Assembly (NCBI GenBank): GCA_000467715.1
Contig: AJFK01000224.1
Coordinates: 1-43,404 of the forward strand
DNA: 43,404 bases
Direction of reading: 5' to 3'
Source: Hysterium pulicare CBS 123377
Taxonomy: Eukaryota; Ascomycota; Dothideomycetes; Hysteriales; Hysteriaceae
The position numbers and the translations under genes are program-made. The notes beneath the pieces are model-generated. The model searched no databases. It was not told where the DNA came from and worked only from the letters and a program-made list of their open reading frames with translations. Below, piece by piece: positions 32,401 to 43,091 of the stretch; position 1 is the stretch's first letter; each line of letters opens with the position of its first letter.

Positions 32401-34268
32401 TGCTGGCCGTATTATGGGCTTTTCTAGATCGAGATCACTGGTTTCACCGTGTTCCGCGGCAAGGTCCAAACGAACGCGTCCAAACGCCCTCATGCGGGGA
32501 GGCTTCAATTTCGATCTATACTCAATCTTCATGCCCTGGTGGCGAACGAACCATGGATACTGGGAGAACATACTGTGGCATTCCAATTGAAGTCAAGTAC
32601 GCAAGATGAATCGGGAAGAAACGCATGATGATCAAAGGTCGGAAATGACCTACATCGACTGTGGCAATAGTACTCAACGCTACTTGCATACTCCCTCATA
32701 TTGTTGTCGTCGGATACACGTCCTCAAACCTGATTACGTGGAGAAAGCATCCAGACCACATCAATCGACAGTGGAGTTGGGAATTCCTCATCACGGACGG
32801 CGTACCTACCAGAACACTTAGATGTACTGTGACTAGGTGATCCTACGAGTAAGATATTCGCTCCTAAGATATCCTGCGAATAGAATAAACGGCGATTAAG
32901 TTGATCCATAACTAAGATAGTTGTGCACGAAGATACTCTCTAGCTAACATCATGGACGCCATCCTATGTGGGATGCGACCTTGTTTCGGATATCTCTATA
33001 CCTTAGAGCGGTTACGTTGAGGCGTATTTACCTAACATGTTGATGCATTCAATAGGGAAGCTTGGTCAATTCAGGTGTTCTGGACACTATGAGCTATATC
33101 CATCGATCAAGCTTCACCATCGCATGGTCATGTGGAAGCCTGGAGCAATCGTTGGACTCCATTCACGGTTTCAAACCCTACCACGCGGTGAATATTCCTC
33201 TTGCGAGGTTACTTGTACAACCATCAGCGTCTTAGTAGCAGATATCCACTACGCCGTTATATCTCCACCTGTTGAAAGAATAGTCTATGCCTACCTGAAA
33301 GGACTCCAGAATCAGAATAAACCGAACAATCCTTCGATGAGTTGGTCTAGCGCTTTTTGCATTACGGTTCTTGTCTGGTCCTGCGGACTTGTGCCGTAAC
33401 CCAGGGAAGTGAGCATTGGATAACCCGTGAGCTTGACCCACGACTATGTGGTGCGGTCGAGAACAGGTCATCAATACTCTGAACTCGAACTCAAGTGTAT
33501 GGAAGATGCGTTGCTCGTGCTACCGAATAAGTGCATTGCAAACACCCAATTCAGTATCAACTCCGGGACTATCTTCATTGATTTGAAGGGCTGAGGGGAA
33601 GCGGCACTATCACGCTCTCAACAGCGAACCATCTCTAGGCGAGGTTCCAAGACACGTGCACAGGAGGCGATACATCTAGGAGGCGATCCCTACCTAACCA
33701 TTACCTTCGTGCTCAGTGCATGAGCTGTGGAGACTTGGTAAGACATAGCAGTAGCCCGGCAGGACTCGAAAAATATACCAAATTGGATTGATGTGGCCAG
33801 GTCGCTAATAGCCTTCTGCCAATTCACCACCGCAAAGGAGAGGCCGAGTTGGAACAATACGGCTCCGCGGAAATATTCGTTGCCCTGGCGGTCTCAAGCA
33901 AGAATCCTCCTCGGTTTCAAAATTGAAAAGCCCATCCAGGTTGGTGCAAGAGTACTGGAAGTTTCCAAGAATGAAGCGAAGACAAAGAACAATAGCGCCC
34001 TGCCAAAGATGATGATTCACGGCATTGGCATCATTCACAAAGCACCACTCCAACTGACTTGTTGGAGTGATGGCTTCCACATTCCAGATACCGATGCCAC
34101 ATGGCTTTCGAATTCGAGCGTGAATGCAGCGTATCCCCAAATTATGCCGTACAAAAGCATCGACCATGCACTCCTCTTTTTCAACATCCTCGACATCCTC
34201 AACTACAATTCTCCACTAATAAAGTCAAAGAAATCAACCACATCGACACTTCCAACACACCAACAAAC

Positions 34269-34766
34269 ATGTCCTCAAAATACGCCTACCAACCCTACGG
34301 TCTCCACCTCCCCTCCCACTGGCTAAACGAATCCTACCCAGACCCAACCTTCCTCACCCCTGGCAACGCACACGGCTCAATCCGCCACCCGCTCTCAAAA
34401 CCCGAAGCGCGCCACATCCCCAGCGAGTCCCTAAAATACATTAAGCAGCACATCGAAGGTACCTTGAACGCGTTCGGAGCCATAGAACCCGGGCCTATAG
34501 CTAAGACGTCGCCGGCGAAGATCAAGCCGAGAATGAGGTTGGTGACGCTAGATACTGTGACGAGGGAGTTGTGGCGTAGGGGAATGGAGGTGCCGGTGCA
34601 TTGGGCGGTTAGGGGGGCGAAGGTGGATTTCGAGGGGGATAGGATGGCGGAGTGGATGGTGGATCAGGGGGATGGGATGCTTTGTGATCAGAATAGGAAG
34701 CCGGTTGTTGATAAGAAGGGGTGCTTTGTTAGGCCTTGGGGTGGGAAAGACCTTGGGGATGGATGA
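34269..34766 (+). CDS. Hypothetical 165-residue protein
   Basis: Single exon, family not recognised. The ATG at 34269 follows a purine-rich leader (ACACACCAACAAACATG), typical of fungal starts. An in-frame extension upstream to 34101 lacks support. The protein opens MSSKYAYQPYGLHLPSHWL and is soluble. A helical middle is followed by RMRLVTLDTVTRELWRRG, and the end is Trp/Asp/Gly-rich (EWMVDQGDGMLCDQNRKPVVDKKG). No catalytic motif is seen. The coding strand changes from C-rich to G-rich at about 34500, as in four other compact genes here, which supports its being a real gene of the same class. It borders the gene desert. Confidence 0.6.
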   Translation: MSSKYAYQPYGLHLPSHWLNESYPDPTFLTPGNAHGSIRHPLSKPEARHIPSESLKYIKQHIEGTLNAFGAIEPGPIAKTSPAKIKPRMRLVTLDTVTRELWRRGMEVPVHWAVRGAKVDFEGDRMAEWMVDQGDGMLCDQNRKPVVDKKGCFVRPWGGKDLGDG

Positions 34767-35767
34767 ATGGTGGACTGGGTCATGAGATATGTCGACACCG
34801 TTGTGCTCGGGGAGACTGGGAGACGGAAGGCCTCTGGTTGGTTTGCTGGAGATGTAGTTGCTATGGATGGAGTTAACGTTAATGATGCGAATAACATCAT
34901 CCATTAATGGAATAGCGTGGTCACAATGGATATCTTAGTGAAAAAGGCGGGCTGCTATTTCCCTTGGATGAGCTCGCAACGAGAACTCATAGCCAACATT
35001 ACATTCAGGCTGGGGCACTAAGATGCTGGATGATTACAGTATCAATCAGTGACGAAACCGAAATACGCAGTATTCTATACCGGAGCCTGGCATGCTGGTA
35101 AACCATATCTCCAAAGAGACAAAGAACGTGGAGAGAATAGGAGGGATACGAACGCAAAGCGGCAGTTGCCTATAGCCCCAAAACGTGCATTAGCATGAAC
35201 TGACGAGCCAGAAGCCGAATGCTTGCCATAGATTTGCTGCGACGGAAATTTGGCTGAACTTAGGTGTGGCGTTCCGGTGAGCTCGTCTGTACAGGGAATC
35301 CTGCAGCTAATAGGCCATGTACCAGCTTTCATATTCCTACGATCTAATTGCGTTGCGGGCCAACAGGCAGTGTGTAGTCAACTTCTGCATATGATCTTTA
35401 TGATTGGCACGATTGCACCCTATTATCGACCTCAATTAAGTGCAATTGAGACGTGGTGGAAGGTAATTGGGCTGACATGATGTAAGGCATTTAGAAGCGC
35501 GATCCGATATTCCCCGGCCAGTAAAACATCAGCTGATGCGCGGTGGAAAGCTAGCCAGTGTATCCCTGCATAGAGGTATGAAGTTGCCTAGATATCAGCT
35601 GTGCAGGTTTAGTCGACGAGCAGAAGCTCGACTTCCACTGACTCAGCATTCCAGTAGCCATGCAAGGCAGCTCTTTTAGTTATTGTGTTAGCTTGCCTAT
35701 CGCTATCGGTCTGGTTCAGGACCTTGTTTCTCGTGAGCCTTACTACGCTCAGTCCACCTTTTAACGA
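34767..35767. other. Intergenic between the 165-residue gene and the J-protein gene
   Basis: About 1 kb with only short frames (at most 85 codons) and no recognisable domain. No repeat or RNA gene is seen. The last 150 bp form the promoter side of the J-protein gene. Confidence 0.5.
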
Positions 35768-36806
35768 ATGGACGGATTCGAATCGGAGCCAGAAGCTCCA
35801 GAAGAGCCGGACTTTTACGCAGACCTTGGATTACAGCAAACGGCAACATTTGAAGACATAAAACGAGCACACCACTCACTAGTAAAAAAGCATCATCCAG
35901 ATAAACAAGGCCCAGGACGATGCGGGGATGCTCAAGAGTTCCGCAAGGTGAGTTCGGAAATGTCTCTTAAGCCTGACATAGTCTACCCATTAGAACTAAT
36001 GTTGAGGCTAACGTATCAGCGCCGCTAAGATTAGAGAGGCCTACGAGTTTCTTCGCGATGCATCAAAGCGGTCGAGATATGACAGATATTACCGGCAGCT
36101 GCGTGAAGAATGGGTCCAGTATCGCTCATGGGAAAAGATCAAACGCCGAAACGAAGAGCTCAGACAAGCTGAAGAAGCAGTGAGACACAGAAGAGCGGCC
36201 GAGGCTGAGAGGGTACGCAGGATGGAAGAGGAACAACGAAGAGCCAAGGACAAAGCAGAGCGAGAGAGGAAAGCAGCAGAGGAGAAGGAGAGACGCAGGA
36301 AGGCAGAAGAAGAGCGGTTTTCCAGAAATAGGGAAGAACAGGAAAGGCTTAAGAGGTTGAGAGAAAAGCTGGCCGAAGAGAGGTCGCGAGAGGCAGCACG
36401 CAAAGCTAGGGAACAACAAGAACTTGAGGCGAGAGAACGGCTGCGCAAACAGAGGGAGATGGAGGCGGAACGAAGGTCTGAAGAAGCTGCAAAGAGAGCT
36501 CGAGTGGAGCGGGAGATAGCTGCGCAAGAGCGGCTTAAAGCTATATTGATAGAAGAGAAGCAGGATAGCATTCGAGAAAAGTGGGCCAGGATGCGAGAAG
36601 CCGCTGAGCGTCGACAAGCCCAACCAGTGCAACCCGAGTGTCAGCGTCCTGCGAAATGCGACCATCCTCGACTCGGCTGGCCAAGGAAGAAAAGGAGAAC
36701 AAATTGTGTCTTCTGTGGAGAAGCTCGTGGAAAAGTTTCGTTCTATTGCCCGCAGTGTGATGTTGCAGCATGTCCAGCTTGCAAGAATCGGTACTGTATC
36801 CTCTAA
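35768..36806 (+). CDS. J-domain protein with long charged helix and C-terminal Cys cluster
   Basis: Two exons, 35768-35947 and 36030-36806 (intron 82 bp; acceptor GCTAAG). They give 319 codons (318 residues). A J domain occupies about residues 14-85: DFYADLGLQQTATFEDIKRA, the HPD motif at 43-45, then IREAYEFLRDASKRSRYD after the intron. A highly charged Glu/Arg/Lys/Ala stretch follows (about 95-265), which should form one long single helix or coiled coil. The last 35 residues hold eight Cys (CVFCGE...YCPQCDVAACPACKNRYC), which looks like a small zinc-binding cluster. The J domain implies stimulation of an Hsp70 ATPase, while the tail suggests a recruiting function. There is no signal peptide or membrane segment. 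Confidence 0.82.
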
Positions 36807-37542
36807 GGAAATCCACAAGTAAACAGTGAGCTGCTGGACACCATACAGTGCGATGGTAATAATACCTAGGTGTGCTCGGTGATGTCGTTGAAATTGGGGA
36901 GGAAAGACAAGCGGATATTGAAGGAGACCGGAAAGATGAGGTAGATGGTTTCTACAGAACGCCATAAATGGCTGACGCTACGGGCATCAGAGCTGAAAAA
37001 GTGCTGAGGCGGGTGCAGTGTATCATCGTGTTGGATTTGTAGACATTAACAGCAGAGACTTTGCGCAACAGAGTGAAGGAAGGCTGCAGCCAGTTAATCT
37101 CCAACATTATGCATTATCTCATCTGATCCGTGAACCTGGAAAGCATCCCTGGATCGAGCACCCGTCACCCGTGTCACCCATGCTGCAACTCAACACCAAG
37201 CCTCGACTTCATCCCCTTCACCAAACAGCCTGCTCGAACGTTGCTTTCCACAAACCCTTCGCCATGCTAGAGGAATCAATGCTTGGCTCCTTCGCCGAGG
37301 AAGTTCGTTCTGAATCGGACGTCGGTCTAGAACAGTCGCGATCCAAGCTAAGCACTATGACGCGCTCTCACCAGGACCTTAAGCCACATTCCAACATATG
37401 CGCCACTAAGGGCTGGAGCATCGTCCGATTCTCCCCAATGCTAAGTAGAACTGGCTGGATGCATTCGTTCGCGCTTTTTGATCTCTACTCCTAACATCCA
37501 GCACCGCCAATTTCTCAACATTCAAAGTCGGACCATCTCAAA
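36807..37542. other. Intergenic upstream of the alpha/beta hydrolase gene
   Basis: 736 bp. A 158-codon plus-strand frame (37018-37494) crosses it but has no domain and shows irregular composition, so I treat it as chance or 5' leader. No repeat was seen. Confidence 0.45.
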
Positions 37543-38607
37543 ATGCCCTTCTCGGACAATACCGACGGCATAGAAACCGTTATGAAACCGACCTCCATCC
37601 TAGACGAACCGTCGAGCCTTAGAATAACCCGCCGCGACGAGCGTAGACTTTTAACACATATCACGCACATCTTCATCCGTCCAATCCGGAACCACCTTGG
37701 CCGACCGCCGAAAGCAGAGGACCGAACGAATGGCTCGCCAGTTCTCGAACCAAGCAAGGTAGCCAAGAGGAAATGTAAAATCACCCATCGAGTCGTCTGC
37801 GACATGCGCATCTACGATATATTGCCCCGAAAAACACATGAAGACAAGGTCAACAGGAGGATATACTACTTCTGCGGCGGCGGCTGGCAGTCCCATGCCT
37901 CCCCCCAGCATTGGCAGCTTTGTGCCAAGTGGGCTAGAAACATACCGGACACTGCCATCTCCATCGTGTCATACCCGCTCGCGCCCAATGATCCGGCACC
38001 GAAAAACTTCCCGGCGCTCTTGAAGCTGTATCGGACTATAATGAACCAAGGTACCGAGTCCGGGGAGGAAATCATACTGGCAGGCGATTCAGCCGGAGGA
38101 AATATCGTCCTTGCTCTGACACTCGAGGCACTGCGAGAGGACGCATTAGAGGAGAAGAGTCAAATAGAAGAAGGAACTGCTCTTCCAACTCGCCCCCGTC
38201 CAGCAGCCCTAGTAGCCATCTGTCCTTCGACCGACCTCACCCGCTCAAATCCAGACATCCAGAAAATCGAACCCTGTGACCCCATCCTCACACCCGCCTT
38301 CGTCAAATCCACAGCTGCAGCCTGGGCTGGAGAATGGGATCTCACCGACGCACGTCTTTCACCGCTAAATGCCGATGTCTCCCTCCTAGCCAAAGCCGGA
38401 ATCAAAGTCCATGGTGTGACGGGTGGCTATGACATCCTGATGCCCGACGCCATCAAGTTCCGCGATAAGTGCGCCGAGGCGGGTGTGGAAGGGGAGTGGC
38501 TAGAGTGGGATAAGCAAATGCATTGCTTTCTTCTCGCCTGGCCGTATGGACTGCCGGAGGCGCGAGAGGCGGTTGGATGGTTGATTGATGTTTTGAAGAG
38601 GCAGTAG
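37543..38607 (+). CDS. Alpha/beta hydrolase, hormone-sensitive-lipase (fold-3) type
   Basis: A single exon of 354 residues. The catalytic triad is readable: nucleophile S183 in GDSAGG, acid D297 in GGYDILMPDA, and base H327 in KQMHCFL. The oxyanion-hole motif is CGGGW (111-115), where the family usually has HGGG(G/A)W. The substitution of His by Cys is real in this sequence. Strand order and the ISIVSYPLAPNDPAP segment are typical of HSL-like esterases acting on short acyl or aryl esters. There is no signal peptide; the N-terminal 80 residues are basic and polar. Substrate is unknown. No biosynthetic cluster is evident around it. Confidence 0.88.
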   Translation: MPFSDNTDGIETVMKPTSILDEPSSLRITRRDERRLLTHITHIFIRPIRNHLGRPPKAEDRTNGSPVLEPSKVAKRKCKITHRVVCDMRIYDILPRKTHEDKVNRRIYYFCGGGWQSHASPQHWQLCAKWARNIPDTAISIVSYPLAPNDPAPKNFPALLKLYRTIMNQGTESGEEIILAGDSAGGNIVLALTLEALREDALEEKSQIEEGTALPTRPRPAALVAICPSTDLTRSNPDIQKIEPCDPILTPAFVKSTAAAWAGEWDLTDARLSPLNADVSLLAKAGIKVHGVTGGYDILMPDAIKFRDKCAEAGVEGEWLEWDKQMHCFLLAWPYGLPEAREAVGWLIDVLKRQ

Positions 38608-39031
38608 TGTTGTGTGTGGGAAACCGGATGGTGACGCCCTTTTTACTTATTCATCGTACATGATACCCATTATTCGCCAGTTCAATTAGTTCTACAGTAT
38701 ATAGTTTCCTCCTTACTACTTGGCTACTGAAAGAGGGGGATTTTAGATTCAATAATGTTTACCTTTTTACATGCCGGTCTCAAGAAGTGAACTCTCTATG
38801 ACTGGCAGCAGTGTGTTTTATGCAGCATGTTATCCAGAAACTTGAACTAAGCTTTTGCAAATTGGTCTAGAAGAAGGGCTGAACATCTTGTTGCCCGCAC
38901 AGGAGTCTTAATTAAGACTTCCTTCTCAACCTCGCAGGAGCCGGAGGCAAGAACGAAAGCTTATTTGTGCCGAAGAAACAACGCACAACCACCTCCTGGT
39001 GTTGCCCATATCCTCATGATGCAAATCGACC
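38608..39031. other. Intergenic between hydrolase and spo11
   Basis: 424 bp holding the hydrolase 3' flank and the spo11 promoter. I see no repeat and no clear TATA box. Confidence 0.5.
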
Positions 39032-40824
39032 ATGGATGGTCAAGGTCTCGAAGAGATGCTCTTCGGGGTCTCGTCCTCGCAGGGTTCTCTAGCAGACTCA
39101 TTGCTTGATGATGCTTCCTTGCCGGGCGATGTCAATGAAATGCTCGAAACGTCCGACTCGGCCCAAAACCTTTCATTCGCATGGGATCTCAGCAGCAGTC
39201 CAAGATTCGATGCCTTTCCGGAAGAGCTCAAATTTGACGACTCGACCAACAGTCATAACTCGGACCAATTGATTGAAACTGAGGAGCTCTCGAAGCCACT
39301 AGGGTCTTCAATCTCACCACCACGAGACAGGTTTGCACCAGTGATGATGGAATGAATGGGCTGCCTTGCTGATTTACGTGTTAGAAACTGGGTCGTTGCA
39401 CGAATTGAGTCAATCCTAGAGCATATCGTCGACGGCCTGCTTGAAAAGAAGAAACATCTCTCGATCAATCTACGCACCCGTACTGGCACTGCAGGAAGGA
39501 AGTTTGATGCGGACTACGGCATTGTTCCAGCAGGCACCGACCTCAAGACTAGAACGATTTCATTTCCAGGAGGGACTCCGCGGGAAGCATGGAGATTCAG
39601 TAAGACTTCCTGCCTACCGCTGTTCGACGTTCGAGTGGCTAACGTATATCAAAGCTGTCCTTGTTCGTATTCTCGAGCTCATCCACACAGCACTGGTCGA
39701 CAATGTGATTATCTCAAAAAGGTATCCCGTATTCGTTCCGCAAAAGATTCCACCAAGGACCTCATACCTGGCAGGGACATCTACTACAGGCATCCTGACC
39801 TGTTCGTCAAGCAAGCCGTCGTGGATCGCTATGTCGATGACCTAGCTTGTACATTTGGGGTCTCTAGAAACCTTCTCAATGTCGTATGTATAGGTTTCAC
39901 CGCCTGTCACCTGTCCACTTGTTGATGAGACTGCAGACAGCTGCATCAAAGGGACTTGTTGCAGGAAACTTCATTATTAAACGAGCAGACAACACGGAGA
40001 TCAACGGTGTAAGTGATAGAGAGGTTTGAATTTCCGTCCCTTTGGATTCGGCCACAAGCTAACGTACTGAGGGAATACTCATTCCAAAGCTTCAAGCATG
40101 TGACCAGATCGATTTGTCAAAGGTCTGCTGGATTCTAGTGATAGAGAAAGAAGTACGTTGATGCCACTGTTCTTCGGGATTGAACTGACCTCGGTTTAGG
40201 CAACCTTTCGATCTCTCCTCTCCTCGACTTTCTGGTCGGATCTTAGCTTGCAAGGTCTCATGCTAACTGTATGTGTCAGTGCCAATTTAGCATCTTATCA
40301 AGCTTACAATTTACCAGGGAAAGGGCTATCCCGATCTCGCTTCACGTATCTTTCTCCGAAATCTGATAGACAAGTATCCTCATATCCCGGCTTATGCGGT
40401 CATGGATTTCGACCCGGATGGCGTTGCAATACTATCCACGTACAAACATGGGTCGTACGCTCTTGCTCACGAAAATGCCTCTACAGGGGCAGATTCTGCA
40501 CCATCCCGTCGTCTAACCCTACCTCAGCTGCGTTGGCTTGGTGTGAAGAGCTGCCACCTCAACCAAGGCGCTTTCCTTGAAAGTGGTCGCAACGAAAATG
40601 CAACTTGCGAAACCCAAGGCATTATGAGGCTGACTCCACGAGATCGACAGAAGGCACGCCAAATGCTTGGCTGGGAAGTCTGTGCCGAAGATGGGCCCGA
40701 GTTAGAGTGGAGGCGAGAGTTACAAGTGATGCTCATGCTGAACGTTAAAGCAGAGATGCAGATCTTTGAAGAGCAAACAGGCGGTCTAGGGTCCTGGCTG
40801 AGGAATCAACTCAAGGCGGATTGA
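39032..40824 (+). CDS. spo11: Meiotic recombination protein Spo11 (topoisomerase VI A-type)
   Basis: Eight exons: 39032-39330, 39385-39599, 39655-39721, 39775-39883, 39937-40008, 40072-40152, 40200-40268 and 40318-40824. They sum to 473 codons (472 residues), and all introns are 47-63 bp. The winged-helix/CAP part has the DNA-attacking tyrosine in RDIYYRHPDLF (Y198; Y197 adjacent), then SRNLLNV and TAASKGLVAGNF. The Toprim part has E279 (WILVIEKEATF) and the acidic pair D334/D336 in MDFDPDG, which bind Mg2+. Spo11 makes the programmed double-strand breaks that start meiotic recombination. The acidic, Ser-rich N-terminal 100 residues are variable in the family. An intact gene implies a functional meiotic programme in this lineage. 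Confidence 0.95.
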
Positions 40825-41422
40825 GGTACATAACCAGGGCTCAGTACAACGACCACTTTCAGCCTATCTCGGCGGGAGTTTTGATGTGACCCGAAGGCAT
40901 GGGTGTATCTTCTGGCTACATATGTATCCACGTCTTCCATGTATCGGAATGCAGGAAGAATATACGAAAGCTACACGTGGGCAGTTCTCACAGTGTAACC
41001 GTGCGAATGATTCTGCGATGTCCACGCAAACCATGCACGTCGTTCTAGAAAGCAAAGGCTCTGCATGCTAGCTCCAAATGGTATTCTAAGCATCGGCCTC
41101 TAGTCCTCTCGACGTGCACATGTCAGATATTTGAGTGACGGAGAACAAAGCAGCCACGGAACAGATGGATGGAAGTTGGTAACCGATGGCGTTCAACGTC
41201 CCGAGATAGGAGAAGATGTCAAATCGAGAATGGGCAGCTGTACACCTGCCAGGCTCTGGTTGTGCCGTCGTCGAAAGTTGCACAGAAGCCAAAAACTCGC
41301 CTAGGCACGGCCAGCACATCGCTCAAGCACAACAGCTCTTCCCCACACACGACTCGACAAGATCTGCCCACCGGCCATGCACCGCGCGCATTGACTTGCA
41401 GCGATCAGTTTTAAAGCCCACA
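40825..41422. other. Intergenic between spo11 and the Ser-rich protein gene
   Basis: 598 bp. An upstream in-frame extension of the next gene (from 41216) is open but its composition differs from the downstream protein. Nothing else was recognised. Confidence 0.5.
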
Positions 41423-42796
41423 ATGCCCGGCGAAGACGATCCAAACCGCAATATTTATCCCCTCGAGCCTGATGCGAGCGCTGCTGCGAGAGAGGGACTC
41501 GTTGCCCCTCCTTTTCTCCACCATGGCCCTGGCATCGCAGATTCGACCACCTCAGCCATTCTGCCCCCGGCTTTAACGACTGAAACGACGACCCGACAGT
41601 CTGTTTCATTGGGCCTGTTTTCGAATCTTTGGGGAAGCTCAATTGAGACTTCAGAGTACCGATCGAACGTCCCATCCATCAGACCAACCTCTACCGCTGT
41701 TGATACCCCCTCCTCCGAGCCATCACGTCCATTGACGGGCACGACGCTTCCAGCAACCCAATCGGCCGCCCTCCGCGCCCTCAATGCTCCAGCCTTCCAC
41801 CACTCTTCCTCATCGACGTCGAGATCTAGACCTGCGAAGTCGACCTCAACGCGTACCTCGCTCTCCTCCCAACCCGTCGTCGTTCGCACCTATTCTGGGT
41901 CCCGTCACGGCTCGCGGCCATCCTCCCGTTTGAACTCCCCTCGTCGATTACCCAATATGAATGGTTCTACCGCCCCGCAGCACCAAGGACTAGGAGCAGC
42001 TCGTAGCGAGAGGCTCCCAGCAGTGGAGGACTTCTCCTTCTCCAACATCTTACGTGCAGTCGATCCGGAGATACGGGAGGCGATCGACGCTATTGCAGAG
42101 ATATGTGCGAGGAGTAGGCTGAGCCTTGCAGATGAATATGACGCACATCTACCCCCACAAGGGGAGATTGTCAACTCAGGCATGGCTGCTGCTGGATGGG
42201 GAGCCAGCACACTTGTAGGCAGGGGAAGGCTAGGTAGAGTCGCCGGTGGATGGGCAGCAGAGAACACATTAACAGCGGTACCCGAAGCGAGTAGTTCGAG
42301 CGAGAGACTGGCAGGCGAAAGCCGAGGTAGCGTAGTGAGTTCGAGAAGCGGCAGAGGAAAGACGCAATCGGCCTACGGCAGTTTGAAAAGCGTCATGAGC
42401 GGCGAACAGAAGCGGAAGAAAAGCGATCCCGGTCCTTCAACAGCAACAGCAGATGATGGGGGCAAACCGCAAACCATGCGTGCTTCATCAACACCCTTCC
42501 TCACCCTCCTCTCCACCCCAACAACCTCAAACCAGCTCTCCTACGACTTCTCCTCTTCCCACTCGAAAGACCCGACCTTCCACCAACACCGTCGCCACAC
42601 TTCACTCACTTCCCTCCCGCCCTCTCACGCCCGCCATCGCTCCGGCACTCTGTCCTCCCTCTCGTCCTGGATGCCGTGGGGCCCATCCCGTCCTACGACC
42701 GAGAGACCCAGCACCGCTCTAGGGTCTACGAAAGCAGGAATCAGTTCTACGAAGGCGGAGACGAAATTGAGGGAGGTGCTTACGGGGGCTCATTAG
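41423..42796 (+). CDS. Ser/Thr/Pro-rich disordered protein with a short conserved-looking core
   Basis: A single exon. I chose the ATG at 41423 (MPGEDDPNRNIYPLEPD), giving 457 residues. The frame stays open 69 codons further upstream to 41216, but that part is unlike the rest. Family not recognised. Most of the chain is low complexity: SSSSTSRSRPAKSTSTRTS, GSRHGSRPSSRLNSP and similar. A compact acidic helical core lies at about 202-245 (DFSFSNILRAVDPEIREAID, then EICARSRLSLADEYDAHLPP). It is followed by a Gly-rich hydrophobic stretch (MAAAGWGASTLVGRGRLGRVAGGW). Many Ser/Arg-Ser pairs suggest phosphorylation. No membrane helix is convincing. Confidence 0.65.
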   Translation: MPGEDDPNRNIYPLEPDASAAAREGLVAPPFLHHGPGIADSTTSAILPPALTTETTTRQSVSLGLFSNLWGSSIETSEYRSNVPSIRPTSTAVDTPSSEPSRPLTGTTLPATQSAALRALNAPAFHHSSSSTSRSRPAKSTSTRTSLSSQPVVVRTYSGSRHGSRPSSRLNSPRRLPNMNGSTAPQHQGLGAARSERLPAVEDFSFSNILRAVDPEIREAIDAIAEICARSRLSLADEYDAHLPPQGEIVNSGMAAAGWGASTLVGRGRLGRVAGGWAAENTLTAVPEASSSSERLAGESRGSVVSSRSGRGKTQSAYGSLKSVMSGEQKRKKSDPGPSTATADDGGKPQTMRASSTPFLTLLSTPTTSNQLSYDFSSSHSKDPTFHQHRRHTSLTSLPPSHARHRSGTLSSLSSWMPWGPSRPTTERPSTALGSTKAGISSTKAETKLREVLTGAH

Positions 42797-43091
42797 ATTT
42801 ATACTGATATTATGACTGTTTAACGAACTGATGGGACGAACTTTATGAATTTTCATGAAATTTATGATTAAAATGGGTTATGGGAGGCTCGGTCGGGAAA
42901 ACACATTTGAGCGCTGGCGCTGTTGGTTGCTTTGCTTTTTATGTTTGTAAGTGTATTGATACCCTTATGTAATCGTTCTTGCTATGACGGGGCAGTATGT
43001 ATATAAGAGAGTATATGCAAGGAAGGGTATTCTACTTCATTTGCTGAACTTGACTTGGAACCCCCCGAAGAGTGTTGGAGTCTTGTTATCG

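Larger units (their letters stand above)
25962..34268. other. Gene desert, about 8.3 kb
   Basis: No recognisable gene in 8.3 kb, against roughly one gene per 1.8 kb elsewhere in the window. Open frames are short (at most about 125 codons up to 33.4 kb, and a 177-codon frame at 33793-34326 that overlaps the next gene). They sit on both strands and lack motifs. I could not assemble them into a spliced model. A few stretches read coding-like (28726-29049 and about 29845-30065 plus; 26256-26468 minus), which could be decayed genes. I saw no long terminal repeats, tandem arrays or inverted repeats by eye. By eye it is not extremely AT-rich, so heavy repeat-induced point mutation is not obvious. 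Likely contents are degraded mobile elements or pseudogenes. Confidence 0.55.

Noticed and set aside
33037-33399. 120-codon plus-strand frame in the desert
   Set aside because: No motif and no coding-like continuity on either side. Frames of this length are expected by chance over 8 kb in six frames.
36126-36965. 279-codon minus-strand frame
   Set aside because: It is antisense to the charged helix of the J-protein. The Glu/Arg/Lys codons give a stop-free Leu/Ser/Phe-rich complement.
37018-37494. 158-codon plus-strand frame upstream of the hydrolase
   Set aside because: No domain, erratic composition and no splice link to the hydrolase. It is more likely promoter or leader sequence.
41216-41422. 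In-frame N-terminal extension of the Ser-rich protein
   Set aside because: The composition (Cys/His/Arg mix) differs from the downstream protein, and the ATG at 41423 has a typical start and leader. The open frame is probably accidental.
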